A DNA stretch of 60,953 nucleotides, from positions 1 to 60,953 of the forward strand of contig JAEUQO010000153.1 in assembly GCA_016789605.1 (NCBI GenBank), written 5' to 3'. Numbering within the stretch: the first letter of the stretch is position 1; each line of letters begins with the position of its first letter. The notes beneath the pieces were generated by a model. It was not told the DNA's origin, searched no databases, and saw only the letters and a program-made list of their open reading frames with translations. This DNA is from Acidobacteriota bacterium (lineage in GTDB: Bacteria; Acidobacteriota; Blastocatellia; RBC074). Positions 38,600-49,150 of this stretch are shown here, piece after piece. Position numbers and translations under genes: made by a program.

Positions 38600-40060
38600 T
38601 TACTTCTCCTCTTTTTCATCGCCCTTCTCTTTTTTGCCGGTGTTTGCGGGCGCGCCGCCTTTCGATTTTTCACCGATTGGAGCACGTTGCACCGTGGGCG
38701 GGAACGCATTGAATTGCCGCCACAGTTCAAAGCCCAGCGACACCGTATCGAGCAACACCCAGCCATTCACTTCTGCGCCTGGGCGCAATTGATCGAGCGA
38801 CGGCCACGGCTCTTCTTTTCCGGCTTTGATCGCTTCTTCATCGGGTACGACCAAAATGCGGAAACGGCTGTTGCCATCGTCCACGGCGTCCATCACTTTG
38901 ACGCGTCCAGCAAACGTGCCCACCGCAATTGAAGGCCATCCGACAAACTGCACGGCAGGCCACCCGGCAAAATTCAGGCGCACTTGCCTTCCCGGCGAGA
39001 CCAGCGGCGCGTCATATGCCGACAGCCACAACTCAACAGCCTGGTCAGTGGTTTCAGGGGCAATCACAGCCAGCACATCACCGGCCTTGACCGTCTCACC
39101 CTGCCCGACGCGCATCACACGCACGACTTTGCCATCGCGCGGCGCGCGCACCAACCGCTGATCGCGGCGTTGGGTAACGTTGTTGATATCGACACCCAGC
39201 TTTTGCAAATCGCCGTTGGTTTTCGCCATGGATTCGCGCACGCTGGCCAACGAAGCGCGCAAACTGTTGAGTTGCGCGGCGGTATCGTTCACGATGCGCA
39301 CCTTGTCCAGACGCGCAACCTGCTCATCTTTCTGCGCAACATCCAATGCCGCCACGTTGCTTTCCAGCCGTGTGCGCGCAGTCACCAGGTCCAACTCGCT
39401 CAGTTCCAGATCGCGCTTTGAACGCAATCCTTTTTCGTACAACTCCTGCAAACGTTTCAGGTTCAAATCTGACGTCGTCAGAGCCTGGCGCGCTTGCGCC
39501 ACATTTTGTTCCGCAACGCGCACGCGGTCTTGCGCCTGTTGCAACCGTTGCTCCGCCGCCGGAATTGCCGCGTTACGCGAACTTTCGACATCTTTCAATT
39601 GTGCGTTGAGCGCGCTTTCACGCGCCAGCGTTTCTGACAATCCCGTATCCAAAAATCCGCGTTGGGCCTGTAAGCGCGCGACTTGTTCCTGATCCAGAAA
39701 CTTCGAATCAATGTCTTCCAACTCCGCCAACAATTCGCCCGCTTTGACAGATTGGCCTTCGACGATGTTCCAGCGCACCAGACGTCCCGGAATCTGCGCT
39801 TCGATGTTTTGCGGACGGTCCATCGGGGAAAAGATGATCACCCGCCCATAGCCCGTGACAGACTGTTGCCACGGCACGAAATACAAACCGAGAGCCACGA
39901 GCAACAGCAACAGCAACAACGCAATTGCAATCGGACGCAACGCGTGCGGGGTTTTCATCAAATCCAGCGAAAGCGTTTTTGGTTTGCGCACGGGAGGCGC
40001 AGCCGGAGCGACAAATGTGCGCACGTTGTTTTTGGGCAAAGCAGTCACAGCTGTTTTCAT
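38600..40060 (-). CDS. HlyD-family membrane fusion protein
   Basis: A 486-aa periplasmic adaptor. One N-terminal membrane helix lies at about residues 43-62. A biotinyl/lipoyl hammerhead ([18 protein letters not shown]) and a second half ([16 protein letters not shown]) surround a long alpha-helical hairpin (about 130-320) that would meet TolC. The last 30 residues are Pro/Lys/Glu-rich ([16 protein letters not shown]) and unusual. The ATG at 40060 is fused to the upstream ABC stop as TAATG, so synthesis is coupled. Confidence 0.92.
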   Translation of the reverse strand: MKTAVTALPKNNVRTFVAPAAPPVRKPKTLSLDLMKTPHALRPIAIALLLLLLLVALGLYFVPWQQSVTGYGRVIIFSPMDRPQNIEAQIPGRLVRWNIVEGQSVKAGELLAELEDIDSKFLDQEQVARLQAQRGFLDTGLSETLARESALNAQLKDVESSRNAAIPAAEQRLQQAQDRVRVAEQNVAQARQALTTSDLNLKRLQELYEKGLRSKRDLELSELDLVTARTRLESNVAALDVAQKDEQVARLDKVRIVNDTAAQLNSLRASLASVRESMAKTNGDLQKLGVDINNVTQRRDQRLVRAPRDGKVVRVMRVGQGETVKAGDVLAVIAPETTDQAVELWLSAYDAPLVSPGRQVRLNFAGWPAVQFVGWPSIAVGTFAGRVKVMDAVDDGNSRFRILVVPDEEAIKAGKEEPWPSLDQLRPGAEVNGWVLLDTVSLGFELWRQFNAFPPTVQRAPIGEKSKGGAPANTGKKEKGDEKEEK

Positions 40061-41835
40061 TAGATGTTCTGTCCTCTCAACGTGGGAAATAGTCGGATGA
40101 AAGCGCAATCGCGCCGACGCAACAATTCACTGGGCGACCCTGATTCCAGAATTTGTCCGTCTTCCATCACGTGCACCGTGCGTGAACGCAACACGACTTC
40201 TGGATCATGCGAAATATCAATGATTGTCCACTTGTACTGCGGATTATAGAGTTCATCCAAAATTGCCAGCTTGTCGTTTTCGTCAATGCCGGTGAAGCCT
40301 TCATCGAGAATCAACAACTGCGGACGCGCAATCACCGCACGCGCAATCAGCAAACGCTGCTTTTGGCCGCGCGACAGGTTATGGCCCTCGCTGACCAACC
40401 GGGTTTGCAACCCGTCAGGCAAGCGCGCCAAATCTTCGGTCAGCCGCGAAAATTCCAGCGCCCATTGCAAATCGTCATGCGACAGATACTCACGACCCAG
40501 CAGGATGTTTTCTTCAATGCTGCCAGCAAAAATCTCATTGGTGTCGCTCACCAACCCAACACTGCGACGTAAACTTTCCAGACTGGCATCGCGTATGTCC
40601 ATGCCGTTGACTTGCACCAAGCCGTGGTTGGGTTCGTGCAAACCGCACATCATCATCACCAAGGTGGATTTGCCGACACCGCTTTTACCGACCAGACTGA
40701 CGTGTTCGCCTGAATCAATCACCAGATTCAAGTCAGTAATAATGTCCGTGCGCCCGTTATACGAGAAAGTCACCTTGCGGCATGACACCTGCGCACCTTC
40801 TGAGTTGTAAGGCAATTCGCGCCCTTTTTGGCGCTCGACTGGCAAATCGGTCAGATGGCCGACCTTGTCCAAACCGGTCAGCAAATCAAACCCGGTTTCG
40901 AGCATGCGAATGATCTTTTCCAATCCTTCCAGCGCACCGACGACCACGATTTCTGCTGCAACGACTTGCCCCAGCGTCATCTGCCGATTGATGACCAGCC
41001 AACCGCCAATCGCCAGAACGCCTGCGCTGGCGATGGCGCGAAAGAAGTAATTGCCAAACGCCTGACGAAAAATGACGCGGAAGTGTTTGCGCCGTGCGCG
41101 CACATATCCCATCACCAATTCGTCTGCACGCTCGCTCGGAAAGGACGGCACAGCGCTCATTTTGAAACTGCGCTGGCAACGTGCCAGTTCTTCCAGCCAA
41201 TCTGCCACCCGATATTTGTGTGCCGATTCTTCGATGCTCGATTTCAGACCGCCCAGTCCTAACACAAAAACGACAAAGGCGATAAACAAGATCATGAAAA
41301 CGGCAAAGGCCAACAGGTATGGGCTGTAAAACGACATCAACACCAACCCAATCAGAACCTGCAAGGCGGCGCTAGGCCCATCAAGCAGAATCTTGGACAT
41401 GGATTTCTGAATGGTAATGACGTCGAAAAAGCGATTGACCAGTTGCGGGGCAAATTGTTCAACCAGTGCATCGTGTTGAATGCGCGGTAACTGATCGGCC
41501 AATTGCAGCGAAATGCGCGCAAAAATGCGCTGCTGCAATTTTTCCAGCAGCGAAAGCTTCAACAACCGCAAAACACCGGCAAACGACAACGCTCCCAGCA
41601 CGCCAAGCGTCATCACAACCAGCGGTTGAATCAGCACCCCCGCTGCAATCGTGTTGACCAGGGCCTGAGCAGTTAACGGCACCGCCAAAGCCAGCAACCC
41701 AATCAACACGGTGTAAACGACGATGATCAGATAGTCTCCACCATCCAGCCACAGCATATGGCGCAGCCGCTGAAACGGCGTGAGATGATGATCGTGGGCG
41801 TCGTGCCGCGCGTGTGATTGATGTGTTCCGTCCAT
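40060..41835 (-). CDS. ABC exporter (HlyB/MsbA-like), His-rich N-terminus
   Basis: A 591-aa half-transporter. The first 17 residues are His-rich (seven His), which could bind metal. Six membrane helices lie between about residues 35 and 330. The ATPase domain has Walker [10 protein letters not shown], Walker B LLILDEG with the catalytic Glu, the H-loop ISHDPE and a changed signature LSRGQ in place of LSGGQ. There is no C39 peptidase domain. With HlyD and TolC after it, this is a type I-like exporter. No cargo gene is proven. A ribosome site GGAGG lies about 14 bases before the ATG. Confidence 0.92.
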   Translation of the reverse strand: MDGTHQSHARHDAHDHHLTPFQRLRHMLWLDGGDYLIIVVYTVLIGLLALAVPLTAQALVNTIAAGVLIQPLVVMTLGVLGALSFAGVLRLLKLSLLEKLQQRIFARISLQLADQLPRIQHDALVEQFAPQLVNRFFDVITIQKSMSKILLDGPSAALQVLIGLVLMSFYSPYLLAFAVFMILFIAFVVFVLGLGGLKSSIEESAHKYRVADWLEELARCQRSFKMSAVPSFPSERADELVMGYVRARRKHFRVIFRQAFGNYFFRAIASAGVLAIGGWLVINRQMTLGQVVAAEIVVVGALEGLEKIIRMLETGFDLLTGLDKVGHLTDLPVERQKGRELPYNSEGAQVSCRKVTFSYNGRTDIITDLNLVIDSGEHVSLVGKSGVGKSTLVMMMCGLHEPNHGLVQVNGMDIRDASLESLRRSVGLVSDTNEIFAGSIEENILLGREYLSHDDLQWALEFSRLTEDLARLPDGLQTRLVSEGHNLSRGQKQRLLIARAVIARPQLLILDEGFTGIDENDKLAILDELYNPQYKWTIIDISHDPEVVLRSRTVHVMEDGQILESGSPSELLRRRDCAFIRLFPTLRGQNI

Positions 41836-42204
41836 GCGTTCGAGCTCGTTTCCTCCCTATTTCAGGTCCATCTTTTACCGCATTTGTACTGCACTTGGTT
41901 TGAGGCGCAGGCGTCAAACGTTACAAACGGCGTGCCGTGCAGTCCTAAATGAGCGCTATCGCGCTCTTAAATTCCCGTTAAAAACTAGCGAAATGATTGC
42001 ATAAATGTAGTATCGAGAATGAGTTTGACAGAATTGTGTCTTTGACAAAGTAATTTGTCCTGGTGCTGTCTAAAAATGCCTCAGGGTTGGGCAGCGTTGT
42101 CACAGGTCGCATTTTGAGTGGTTCTTTTTGTAAAAAAGCAAAAAGGCCTGTCCAGAGCCGACTGGCAACCTGAACAGGCCTATCGTACACAGATATGACG
42201 CGAA
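41836..42204. other. Leader/promoter region of the export operon, AT-richer than its surroundings
   Basis: These 369 bases hold a strong leftward terminator at 42133-42182 and then an AT-rich part (about 41975-42060) likely to include the operon promoter. Two TTTGACA copies lie at about 42023 and 42041, and a small hairpin GAGCGC-TATC-GCGCTC at 41952-41967. A 44-codon open frame (42112-41978, minus) starts after the terminator; its codons are unlike those of neighbouring genes. Confidence 0.5.
42133..42182 (-). terminator. Hairpin terminator after the SYLF gene
   Basis: A 12-base stem with one wobble pair (AGGCCTGT against ACAGGCCT at its base) is followed leftward by TTTTTGCTTTTTT. Confidence 0.85.
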
Positions 42205-42903
42205 TTACCTAGGAATCCCCTTGGGAGAAAATTTCCGCAATGTCAGGGGAAAAACACGAATGGTATTTGGTGTGCGCGCTTTGCCATCGAGCAAAATCTC
42301 GCGGGCGGAAATTTCCTGGCCATAAGTGTCCTTGTTGGCTTGTTTGTCTTGTGTAATGACAGCGCCTTTTAGCTCTAACCCGGCAAACAATCCACGGCTG
42401 CGCGAATAAGAAACGATCTGCGATTTCAGCAAAATATCGGTCGAAGCGTGCGTATTCCGTCCGACCGGCCCCGCAGAAGCGCCCGCGCCCGCGCCGATCT
42501 CAAATTTGTCGCGCAACAATCCTTCGACACCGTCTTTGTTCAGTACCAACAAAACAAGGTCTACGGATTGGCCGCCGATTTGCGGGCCGAAGCTGCCGCC
42601 GCCGATGGTGAAAAAAGCGGGCGAGCCCCAGGCGCCCTCGCTACGGCGGCAACTGATCAAGCCTTTGCCATATTGCCCGCCAACAATAAAGCCGCCTTTT
42701 TTGACAGAGGGAAAGACTGCCACGCACTGCGCCCGATCCAGCAATTCCTGGGGAACGGCTTGATCGGGAGCGGCCATGATCTCTTGAAACGCCAGCGCAG
42801 CTTTGCGTGCACGCTCGCGTTCATCGGAGGATGCTTGCGCCAGCGCAGCGCTGGTCAGCAGACCGATCACAAGACCGAGGACAAGGACACGAATTGGTTT
42901 CAT
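42205..42903 (-). CDS. Exported SYLF-domain (Ysc84-like) lipid-binding protein
   Basis: A 232-aa protein with a signal peptide (about residues 1-22). It shows the SYLF pattern: [26 protein letters not shown], then the strand and loop with [20 protein letters not shown] and a Gly/Ala-rich segment [13 protein letters not shown], and [15 protein letters not shown] proteins bind acidic phospholipids in eukaryotes; bacterial members are exported and of uncertain role. The ATG at 42903 is preceded by CGGAGAAG. It is monocistronic with its own terminator. Confidence 0.88.
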   Translation of the reverse strand: MKPIRVLVLGLVIGLLTSAALAQASSDERERARKAALAFQEIMAAPDQAVPQELLDRAQCVAVFPSVKKGGFIVGGQYGKGLISCRRSEGAWGSPAFFTIGGGSFGPQIGGQSVDLVLLVLNKDGVEGLLRDKFEIGAGAGASAGPVGRNTHASTDILLKSQIVSYSRSRGLFAGLELKGAVITQDKQANKDTYGQEISAREILLDGKARTPNTIRVFPLTLRKFSPKGIPR

Positions 42904-43010
42904 AGCTTCTCCGGGTTGATAGGGTCGCCAGAGGGCGCACGCATTTCTAACCTGAGCATGAGGGTTTTTCAAGCGCCTGCCTGATCGCGTAAGATGCGCA
43001 TCGGCTGCGC

Positions 43011-44459
43011 ATGACCGACTCAGCCGCAAACGCATTCGATTCTCCCGGCAGCGCTCCCGGTGGAATGCTGACCGTCGGCGCGGTGAACGATCCCGCGCCG
43101 GGAGCCAATCGGGTTCATCACATTACGACCGTTTCCGATCGTCACATGGCCACCAACGCCTTCGACTCATTTACGCTCACACCGCTTTCCGCGGGCGACA
43201 TCATTGACCGCGCTGTGCGGCTTTACCGGCGGAATTTTCTGCCGTTGTTACGCATTGTGATCCTGCCAAGCCTGGTCGCGTATCTGGGGTCAGTGTTGTA
43301 TTACATCGGCATACGCAATTTTTCGCTTTCGCGCGGTGACGAGCGTGTTGCCTGGACGGTTTTCTTGATCGTTGGCGGAGGCGGATTGTGGTTGTTCGGT
43401 AAAGCCGCGTTCTATCTGGTATTGGGCGGCGCAGCGCGCTCTTTGGTAGATCATTTTTTTGAAGCCAAGCCCATTCTGGCGCGCGATGTGTACAGAGCCG
43501 TCCGCCAGCGATTCTGGTCGCTGATCGGCGCACTGGCCATGATAATTCTGCTGCTGATGGGTTTGTTCATGCTGGTCTATTTCATCACGGCCATGGCAAT
43601 CCTGCTATACGCCCTGATCGCGGCAGTTGTGCTTAATGTTTTGCCCGCCTGGTTACAGACCACCCTTACCGTGATTTCAGTGGTGTTATTGCTGATCGGC
43701 CTGGCCCTGCTTTCCCTGTTGGTTTACAGCCGCATGGTGTATGTGCCGCAAGTTATGATGGTCGAAGGCAAAGGCGTACTCAGTTCCATCAGTCGCAGCT
43801 TTTCGCTGGCTGGCGGTGAAGTGCGACGTTTGGCGGCGCTGGTGCTTTTCTGGTTTTACGTTGCCTGGTCAGTGGGCTGGCTGCTTTTTGCGCCGCTCGG
43901 CTGGTACGGATATTGGTCGGGCGTAGAGTTTCTCAATCCCTTCAATCAATCCATTCCGCTCTGGTTCACCATTACCCAGCAAACGCTGACACAAGTCAGC
44001 GAAATCTTGCTAATGCCGATTGCCATGCTCGGTTTTACGCTGTTGTACCTGGACAGCCGTGTGCGCAAGGAAGGATTCGACATCGAATTGCTCGCCAATC
44101 GCGTGCTTGCGCCGCCACAGATGCCGCACTTCCAACCGGCAGCAGTTGCCGCTGTGCCTTACACGCAACCAGAAGAACCCTATTTGTCCACGCTGGGTTT
44201 GAGCGATTACACCCCAACGGCGGTGCCGCAAGTTGCGCGCGCAACCGAAGCGGCGGCCGCTCCTGTGACGGAGTTCGTCTCAGCGGAACCGGCAGCGCCC
44301 CCCATCATCGCGGCCAACGACCCGTTGCCCGAAACTGTGTCGCCGGTGATGGCGCAACCAGCGCCGCCAAGCGATCCGAAACCACGCGCTTGTCCCTGGT
44401 GCGAAACGCCCGCCGGTGTCGAAGACCGGTTTTGCCGAGTGTGCGGCTCAGTGTTTTAA
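43011..44459 (+). CDS. Multi-helix membrane protein with C-terminal zinc ribbon
   Basis: A 482-aa protein. The core (about residues 55-360) has about six membrane helices and contains [18 protein letters not shown], the opening of the DUF7847/glycerophosphodiester-phosphodiesterase membrane-domain-like group. A Pro/Ala-rich linker (about 385-460) leads to a C-terminal zinc ribbon of two CxxC pairs (CPWC, then CRVC). The start is uncertain: the ATG at 43011 gives a Ser/Gly/Pro-rich N-terminus, while the ATG at 43146 would begin next to the family start. It lies 4 bases before the DUF4129 gene, so all three membrane genes are probably one operon. Confidence 0.8.
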   Translation: MTDSAANAFDSPGSAPGGMLTVGAVNDPAPGANRVHHITTVSDRHMATNAFDSFTLTPLSAGDIIDRAVRLYRRNFLPLLRIVILPSLVAYLGSVLYYIGIRNFSLSRGDERVAWTVFLIVGGGGLWLFGKAAFYLVLGGAARSLVDHFFEAKPILARDVYRAVRQRFWSLIGALAMIILLLMGLFMLVYFITAMAILLYALIAAVVLNVLPAWLQTTLTVISVVLLLIGLALLSLLVYSRMVYVPQVMMVEGKGVLSSISRSFSLAGGEVRRLAALVLFWFYVAWSVGWLLFAPLGWYGYWSGVEFLNPFNQSIPLWFTITQQTLTQVSEILLMPIAMLGFTLLYLDSRVRKEGFDIELLANRVLAPPQMPHFQPAAVAAVPYTQPEEPYLSTLGLSDYTPTAVPQVARATEAAAAPVTEFVSAEPAAPPIIAANDPLPETVSPVMAQPAPPSDPKPRACPWCETPAGVEDRFCRVCGSVF

Positions 44460-44463
44460 CAAG

Positions 44464-45531
44464 ATGAATACCCGCTTGCTGTCACAACTTGTTCTTGTCC
44501 GCTGCCGCCCGTTCTTTGTGGCGCTAATGTTGTGCTGTCTATCGAGCCTGTGGTCAGTGGCGGTGCAAGCAGAAAATTCCTTGCGCGCCTACACGGAACG
44601 TCTGACACAGGCGGAAGAAATGACCACGCAATTGACGGAAGGAGAGCCTACGGCGCTGGAAGTCATTCACACGTTGAACGCGGTAAAACGGTTGTTGCCA
44701 GAACAGGAAGACATCGAAACCAACGGCCGCGTGTTACACATCAGCAACACCTGGTTGCATCAGGGGATAGACTACGTCATCAAAATTTCCAACGGCGACG
44801 TCGAACAGCGACGTGCGAAGATAAAGGAAATCGCTGACCGGCTGTATTTGTTGGAAGAGCGAATCAATCCGCCACAGCCTGCCGCCGCAACCCAAACGCA
44901 AACCGATCAGCAAAGGCTGGAGCGCATTCTGGCGCGCCCCGACTATTTGCCAGACGAAAAGCGCGAATCAACATTACAAAAATGGGCGAAGCGTGTGCGC
45001 GAAACGCTCAACCGCTGGCTGAGCAAATTGTTTGGCACACGCCGCGAAACAGCGGCGGAGCCTTCGACAAAGACGGTCGCCGGGTTTCGTATTTTGCTGA
45101 CGTTGCTGACGCTGACGTTGCTGATTTTTGGTTTTGTGGCGTTGTGGCGACGGTTCCGTTTTCGCCGCCGCCAACAGCAAGACGAAGACGACGTCCGCGA
45201 AGTGCTGGGCGAAGAATTGGCTCCTGACATCACCGCGACGGATTTGCTCTCTCAAGCCAGTGCTCTGGCGCGCCAGGGAGATTTCCGTACCGCCATTCGA
45301 CGATCTTACATTGCGCTGTTGTGCGAGATGGAACAGCGCGGCAAGTTGCGATTACATCGTTCCAAAACCAATCGCGATTACCTGGACGCGCTACGACCAG
45401 AGCAACAGATTTACCCGACCTTTTCTGCCATGACCGGCGCGTTTGAACATATCTGGTACGGTCAGGAAGAAGCGTCTGCCGACGCGTATCAGGATTTCAT
45501 GACGTTGTATCAGGAGACCACGAAAGGTTAA
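44464..45531 (+). CDS. DUF4129-domain membrane protein
   Basis: A 355-aa protein with a signal or anchor helix at about residues 15-37, a helical periplasmic region (about 38-210), a membrane helix (about 212-233) with an Arg-rich cytoplasmic flank, and a C-terminal DUF4129 domain (about 265-350). Marks are ARQGDFRTAIRRSYIALLCEME and RDYLDALR. In other bacteria DUF4129 proteins accompany DUF4350, MoxR ATPase, DUF58 or transglutaminase genes. It follows the zinc-ribbon gene by 4 bases and precedes the DUF4350 gene by 36. Confidence 0.88.
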   Translation: MNTRLLSQLVLVRCRPFFVALMLCCLSSLWSVAVQAENSLRAYTERLTQAEEMTTQLTEGEPTALEVIHTLNAVKRLLPEQEDIETNGRVLHISNTWLHQGIDYVIKISNGDVEQRRAKIKEIADRLYLLEERINPPQPAAATQTQTDQQRLERILARPDYLPDEKRESTLQKWAKRVRETLNRWLSKLFGTRRETAAEPSTKTVAGFRILLTLLTLTLLIFGFVALWRRFRFRRRQQQDEDDVREVLGEELAPDITATDLLSQASALARQGDFRTAIRRSYIALLCEMEQRGKLRLHRSKTNRDYLDALRPEQQIYPTFSAMTGAFEHIWYGQEEASADAYQDFMTLYQETTKG

Positions 45532-45567
45532 GCCAGCGGTTGTAACACGACCTATTCGGCAAAACGT

Positions 45568-46929
45568 ATGCGGCGTAATTTGGGCATCATTATTGCGATT
45601 GTGCTGGTGTTGGCCGTCATCATCGGGTTGAGCGCGGCGGGCAACCTGGAGCTCGACCGTCCGCCAGAAACCGAATTACAGCCGATACGCTCCAGTTATA
45701 ATTCCGGCCCGACGGGCACGCGCGCTTTTTATCAATTGCTGGAAGAAACCGGCAGACCTGTCACGCGCTGGCGCGAAAGTTTCAAATTGCTGGCAAGCGA
45801 AGCTCCCAATGCCTTGCTGGTTGTTGTGGGTCCTTTTCAAAGCGAACAAGGCCTGACAGACGAAGAAGCCGAAGCCTTGCAACGCTGGATTGATGCTGGC
45901 GGCAATGCCCTGGTTATCAGCCGCTATCCGCTGGCGCAATTTGGCGATCCGATGGTGCAAGCCAATATCACCGCTCAAAATCCACGCTGGAATGCTCCGC
46001 CCGAACAACTGGTAGACAATCGCAGCGACGATCTCATCGTACAACCGACCGAATTGACCAAAGACCTGAGTGGATTGGCGCTGTCAACGCTGGCCGCACG
46101 GATGAGGTTCGGAGTCGCGGAAGAACCAGAAGAAAGTTCTGAAGAAGAAGACGAAGAAGAAGAACCTACCCCCACGCCAACGCCCGAAGCGACGTCATCG
46201 CCAACCGCAACGCCTGGGCAAAGCGTGCCAGAAGATGAAAGCGAACTATTGCCGACGTTATACGCGCCAGTCGTTCATCTGGGGGACAAAGATGGCGCAG
46301 TATTGGCTGATTTCGACTATGGCAAAGGCCGCCTGATCTTTCTCTCTGATCCGTTTGTCATTGCCAACAATGGCATTGGCCGCGGCGCAAATTTAACACT
46401 GGCGCTCAATCTGGTGCGCATCCTGGGCGCAAACAATCGCCGCATTCTGTTTGATGAGTATCACCACGGCTATCCCAGCGAAAGCAACCCGCTGCTGCGG
46501 TATACGCGCGGTACGCCTGTGCCCTGGCTGTTTGTGCAAGGCATCCTGCTCGGTTTGCTGCTGGTCTATAGCGCAGGCAAACGTTTTGCGCGGCCCCTGC
46601 CGCTGCCGCGTCAGGATCGGCATTCGCCGCTCGAATTTGTAGATTCGATGGCCAACTTGCAGCAAGCGGCGCAAGCACGCAGCCTGGCCTTGGAAACCAT
46701 CTATCCGCGTTTCAAAACGCAATTGTGTCGCCGTCTTGGCTTGTCTTCGCGCGCGCAAATCGAAGAAATTGCGGCTCGCCTGCGCCGCCGCCGTGTGCCA
46801 GTGGCTGAATTGGAATTGCGCCAAACGTTGAGCGAGGCTGAATTGGCCTTGCGCGGTGAAAAACTGGAAGACGCCGAATTGGTAAAATTGGTCGCGCGTA
46901 TGCGTCGTATTCTGGCGCAGCTTCGCTAA
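45568..46929 (+). CDS. DUF4350-domain membrane protein
   Basis: A 453-aa protein with an N-terminal membrane helix (about residues 5-23). A DUF4350 domain follows with SSYNSGPTGTRAFYQLLEETG and LLVVVGPFQSEQGLTDEEAEALQRWIDAGG, which resembles glutamine-amidotransferase/Rossmann folds. A highly acidic Pro/Thr linker (about 190-230) and a second helix (about 310-330) come next. The C-terminal helical part ends in Arg-rich helices. It belongs with the DUF4129 gene. No MoxR or DUF58 gene follows. Confidence 0.88.
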   Translation: MRRNLGIIIAIVLVLAVIIGLSAAGNLELDRPPETELQPIRSSYNSGPTGTRAFYQLLEETGRPVTRWRESFKLLASEAPNALLVVVGPFQSEQGLTDEEAEALQRWIDAGGNALVISRYPLAQFGDPMVQANITAQNPRWNAPPEQLVDNRSDDLIVQPTELTKDLSGLALSTLAARMRFGVAEEPEESSEEEDEEEEPTPTPTPEATSSPTATPGQSVPEDESELLPTLYAPVVHLGDKDGAVLADFDYGKGRLIFLSDPFVIANNGIGRGANLTLALNLVRILGANNRRILFDEYHHGYPSESNPLLRYTRGTPVPWLFVQGILLGLLLVYSAGKRFARPLPLPRQDRHSPLEFVDSMANLQQAAQARSLALETIYPRFKTQLCRRLGLSSRAQIEEIAARLRRRRVPVAELELRQTLSEAELALRGEKLEDAELVKLVARMRRILAQLR

Positions 46930-46966
46930 CAGAACGATTCCCTCACAACACCCACGTCACCCAACT

Positions 46967-47803
46967 ATGACCAAAACCGAAGTCCGCGCCCAATGGGCTG
47001 AATTACTCGCGCGCCCCGACGAAGATTGGGAACTGGATCGCGCCGCACTGTTGCTGGCGGCAGAAGAATATCCGCTGCTGCAAATTGAACCGTACTTATC
47101 CTTGCTCGATTCTTTCGCGTCGCGCGCACGTGTGCGCGACGACCTGTTCGCTGATCCAGTCACGCGCATCATGCGGCTAAATGAAGTGCTCTTTTCCGAA
47201 TTCGGATTTCGCGGCAACACCGACCAATATTTCGACGCGCGCAACAGTTTTTTGAATGACGTGCTTGACCGCCGCACGGGCATTCCGATCACATTGTCAG
47301 TCGTCTATCTGGAAGTCGCGCGCCGCATCGAGTTGCCGTTGGTAGGCGTTGGGCTGCCAGGTCACTTTCTGGTCAAATACGACGACGGCGCGCAGGAAAT
47401 TTTGCTCGATCCGTTTCACAGCGGGCGCTTGCTGACCGAGGACGATTGCCGCGCCAAAATCGCCGAGATGTATCAGGGCGAGATGCGCTTTCACAAAGCC
47501 TTGCTGGCGGCGGTCAGCAAACGGCAAATCCTGTTGCGCATGCTGCGCAACCTGAAAGGCATTTACGCCCAGGCCAAAGACCACGCCAAAACGCTGAGCG
47601 TGATCGAACGTCTGTTGCTGCTGGCGCCAGAAGCCGACACCGAATTGCGCGACCGTGGGTTGGTGCATTTCGGTTTGCAACGTTATGCCGAAGCGCGCGC
47701 CGATCTGGAAGCGTATTTGCGCTGCGCGCCGCAAGCCAGCGACGCCAAGGATATCAAAGACCTGCTCGCCAAAGTGCGCCAACGACAGGCGCAACTGAAT
47801 TGA
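46967..47803 (+). CDS. SirB1-family transglutaminase-like/TPR protein
   Basis: A 278-aa cytoplasmic protein. The N-terminal two-thirds match the SirB1/transglut_core2 family: NEVLFSEFGFRGN, NSFLNDVLDRRTGIPITLS, YLEVARR and GLPGHFLVKYDD. Its catalytic Cys is absent, as is usual for this family, while His and Asp positions remain (GHF, LLDPF). The C-terminus has TPR-like helices (about 195-275). It follows DUF4350 by 37 bases and precedes fahA by 24, so it may be co-transcribed, but a role in that membrane cluster is only a guess. Confidence 0.87.
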   Translation: MTKTEVRAQWAELLARPDEDWELDRAALLLAAEEYPLLQIEPYLSLLDSFASRARVRDDLFADPVTRIMRLNEVLFSEFGFRGNTDQYFDARNSFLNDVLDRRTGIPITLSVVYLEVARRIELPLVGVGLPGHFLVKYDDGAQEILLDPFHSGRLLTEDDCRAKIAEMYQGEMRFHKALLAAVSKRQILLRMLRNLKGIYAQAKDHAKTLSVIERLLLLAPEADTELRDRGLVHFGLQRYAEARADLEAYLRCAPQASDAKDIKDLLAKVRQRQAQLN

Positions 47804-47827
47804 GCGAGCCACGACCATCAGAACTTT

Positions 47828-49150
47828 ATGACTTACGCCATCAACGAAACTCACGATCCCAATTTGCGCAGTTGGGTGGCATCGGCCAACGATCCGAACA
47901 CCGATTTTCCGATTCAGAATTTGCCGTTTGGCGTCTTTTTACCGCCCGGTGAAAACGAATTGCCCAGCATCGGCGTCGCCATCGGCGATCAGGTGCTCGA
48001 TCTTTCAGCGGTCGCGGAAGAATTGTGGGCCGAAGATTTCTCTGACGAAATCGCCGACGCTTGCACAATGGATTTGTCGTTGCGCTGGATTTTGAGTCTG
48101 GACGTGCATCAACTTGCCGAATTGCGCCAACGCATCAGCAAGCTGTTACGCGCCGAAGCCAGTGACCACGAACGCGCCGTCGCCGAAGCCGCGTTGTTGC
48201 CGATGTCTGCCGTGCAAATGCTGCTGCCGACGGAAATCGGCGACTACACAGATTTTTACGCTTCGGTGTATCACGCCACCAACATCGGCAAGATGTTTCG
48301 CCCCGACCAGCCGCTGATGCCGAATTACAAATGGATTCCGATTGGCTATCACGGACGCGCCTCGTCCATCGTTCCGAGCGGCGCTTCGATTCGTCGCCCG
48401 GTCGGGCAAACAATGCCGGACGGCGCAACGACGCCAAGCTTCGGGCCGAGCAAGGTGTTGGATTACGAATTGGAAGTCGGCTTTTTTGTGGGACAAGGCA
48501 ATCCGCAAGGCCAGCCCATCTCCCTCAGCGAAGCCGAAGACCACATCTTTGGCTTGTGTCTGGTCAACGACTGGTCTGCGCGCGACATTCAGCGCTGGGA
48601 ATACCAACCGCTGGGGCCGTTTTTGTCCAAGAGCTTTGCCACAACGATTTCTCCCTGGATTGTGACCACTGCGGCGCTTGCGCCGTTTCGCGCTGCGGCG
48701 TTCCAGCGCGCCGACAGCGATCCGCAACCGCTGCCGTATCTTGATTCACCAGAAAATCGCGAACGCGGCGGATTCGACATCAGGCTGGAAGTGCTGCTGA
48801 CAAGCGAACAGATGAGACAGCAAGGAATGGCTCCTCACCGATTGAGCGCCAGCAACACGCAAGACCTCTATTGGACGTTTGCGCAAATGCTGACGCATCA
48901 CACGAGCAACGGCTGTAATTTGCAGCCGGGCGATTTATTGGCGAGCGGCACGGTGTCGGGCGCAAACGACGGCAGCCAGGGAAGCCTGATCGAATTGACC
49001 GAACGCGGCGCAAAACCGTTCACCTTACCGACAGGCGAAACCCGCCGCTTTTTGGAAGACGGCGATGAAGTCATCTTACGCGGTCATTGCGAACGCGCGG
49101 GCTTCCGCCGCATCGGCTTCGGCGAATGCCGTGGAATTGTTATGGGGTGA
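47828..49150 (+). CDS. fahA: Fumarylacetoacetase
   Basis: A 440-aa member of full length. The N-terminal SH3-like part is followed by the FAH fold, with YTDFYASVYHATNIG near residue 140, the Ca/Mg-binding EVGFFVG (Glu) and NDWSARDIQRWEY, and SFATTISPW. It hydrolyses fumarylacetoacetate, the last step of tyrosine degradation. No homogentisate dioxygenase or maleylacetoacetate isomerase gene is near. The last 11 bases overlap the convergent sirtuin gene. Confidence 0.93.
   Translation: MTYAINETHDPNLRSWVASANDPNTDFPIQNLPFGVFLPPGENELPSIGVAIGDQVLDLSAVAEELWAEDFSDEIADACTMDLSLRWILSLDVHQLAELRQRISKLLRAEASDHERAVAEAALLPMSAVQMLLPTEIGDYTDFYASVYHATNIGKMFRPDQPLMPNYKWIPIGYHGRASSIVPSGASIRRPVGQTMPDGATTPSFGPSKVLDYELEVGFFVGQGNPQGQPISLSEAEDHIFGLCLVNDWSARDIQRWEYQPLGPFLSKSFATTISPWIVTTAALAPFRAAAFQRADSDPQPLPYLDSPENRERGGFDIRLEVLLTSEQMRQQGMAPHRLSASNTQDLYWTFAQMLTHHTSNGCNLQPGDLLASGTVSGANDGSQGSLIELTERGAKPFTLPTGETRRFLEDGDEVILRGHCERAGFRRIGFGECRGIVMG

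Noticed and set aside
41952..41967. Small hairpin GAGCGC-TATC-GCGCTC as a terminator
   Set aside because: Only a 6-base stem with no T run; it may be an operator, but there is no evidence.
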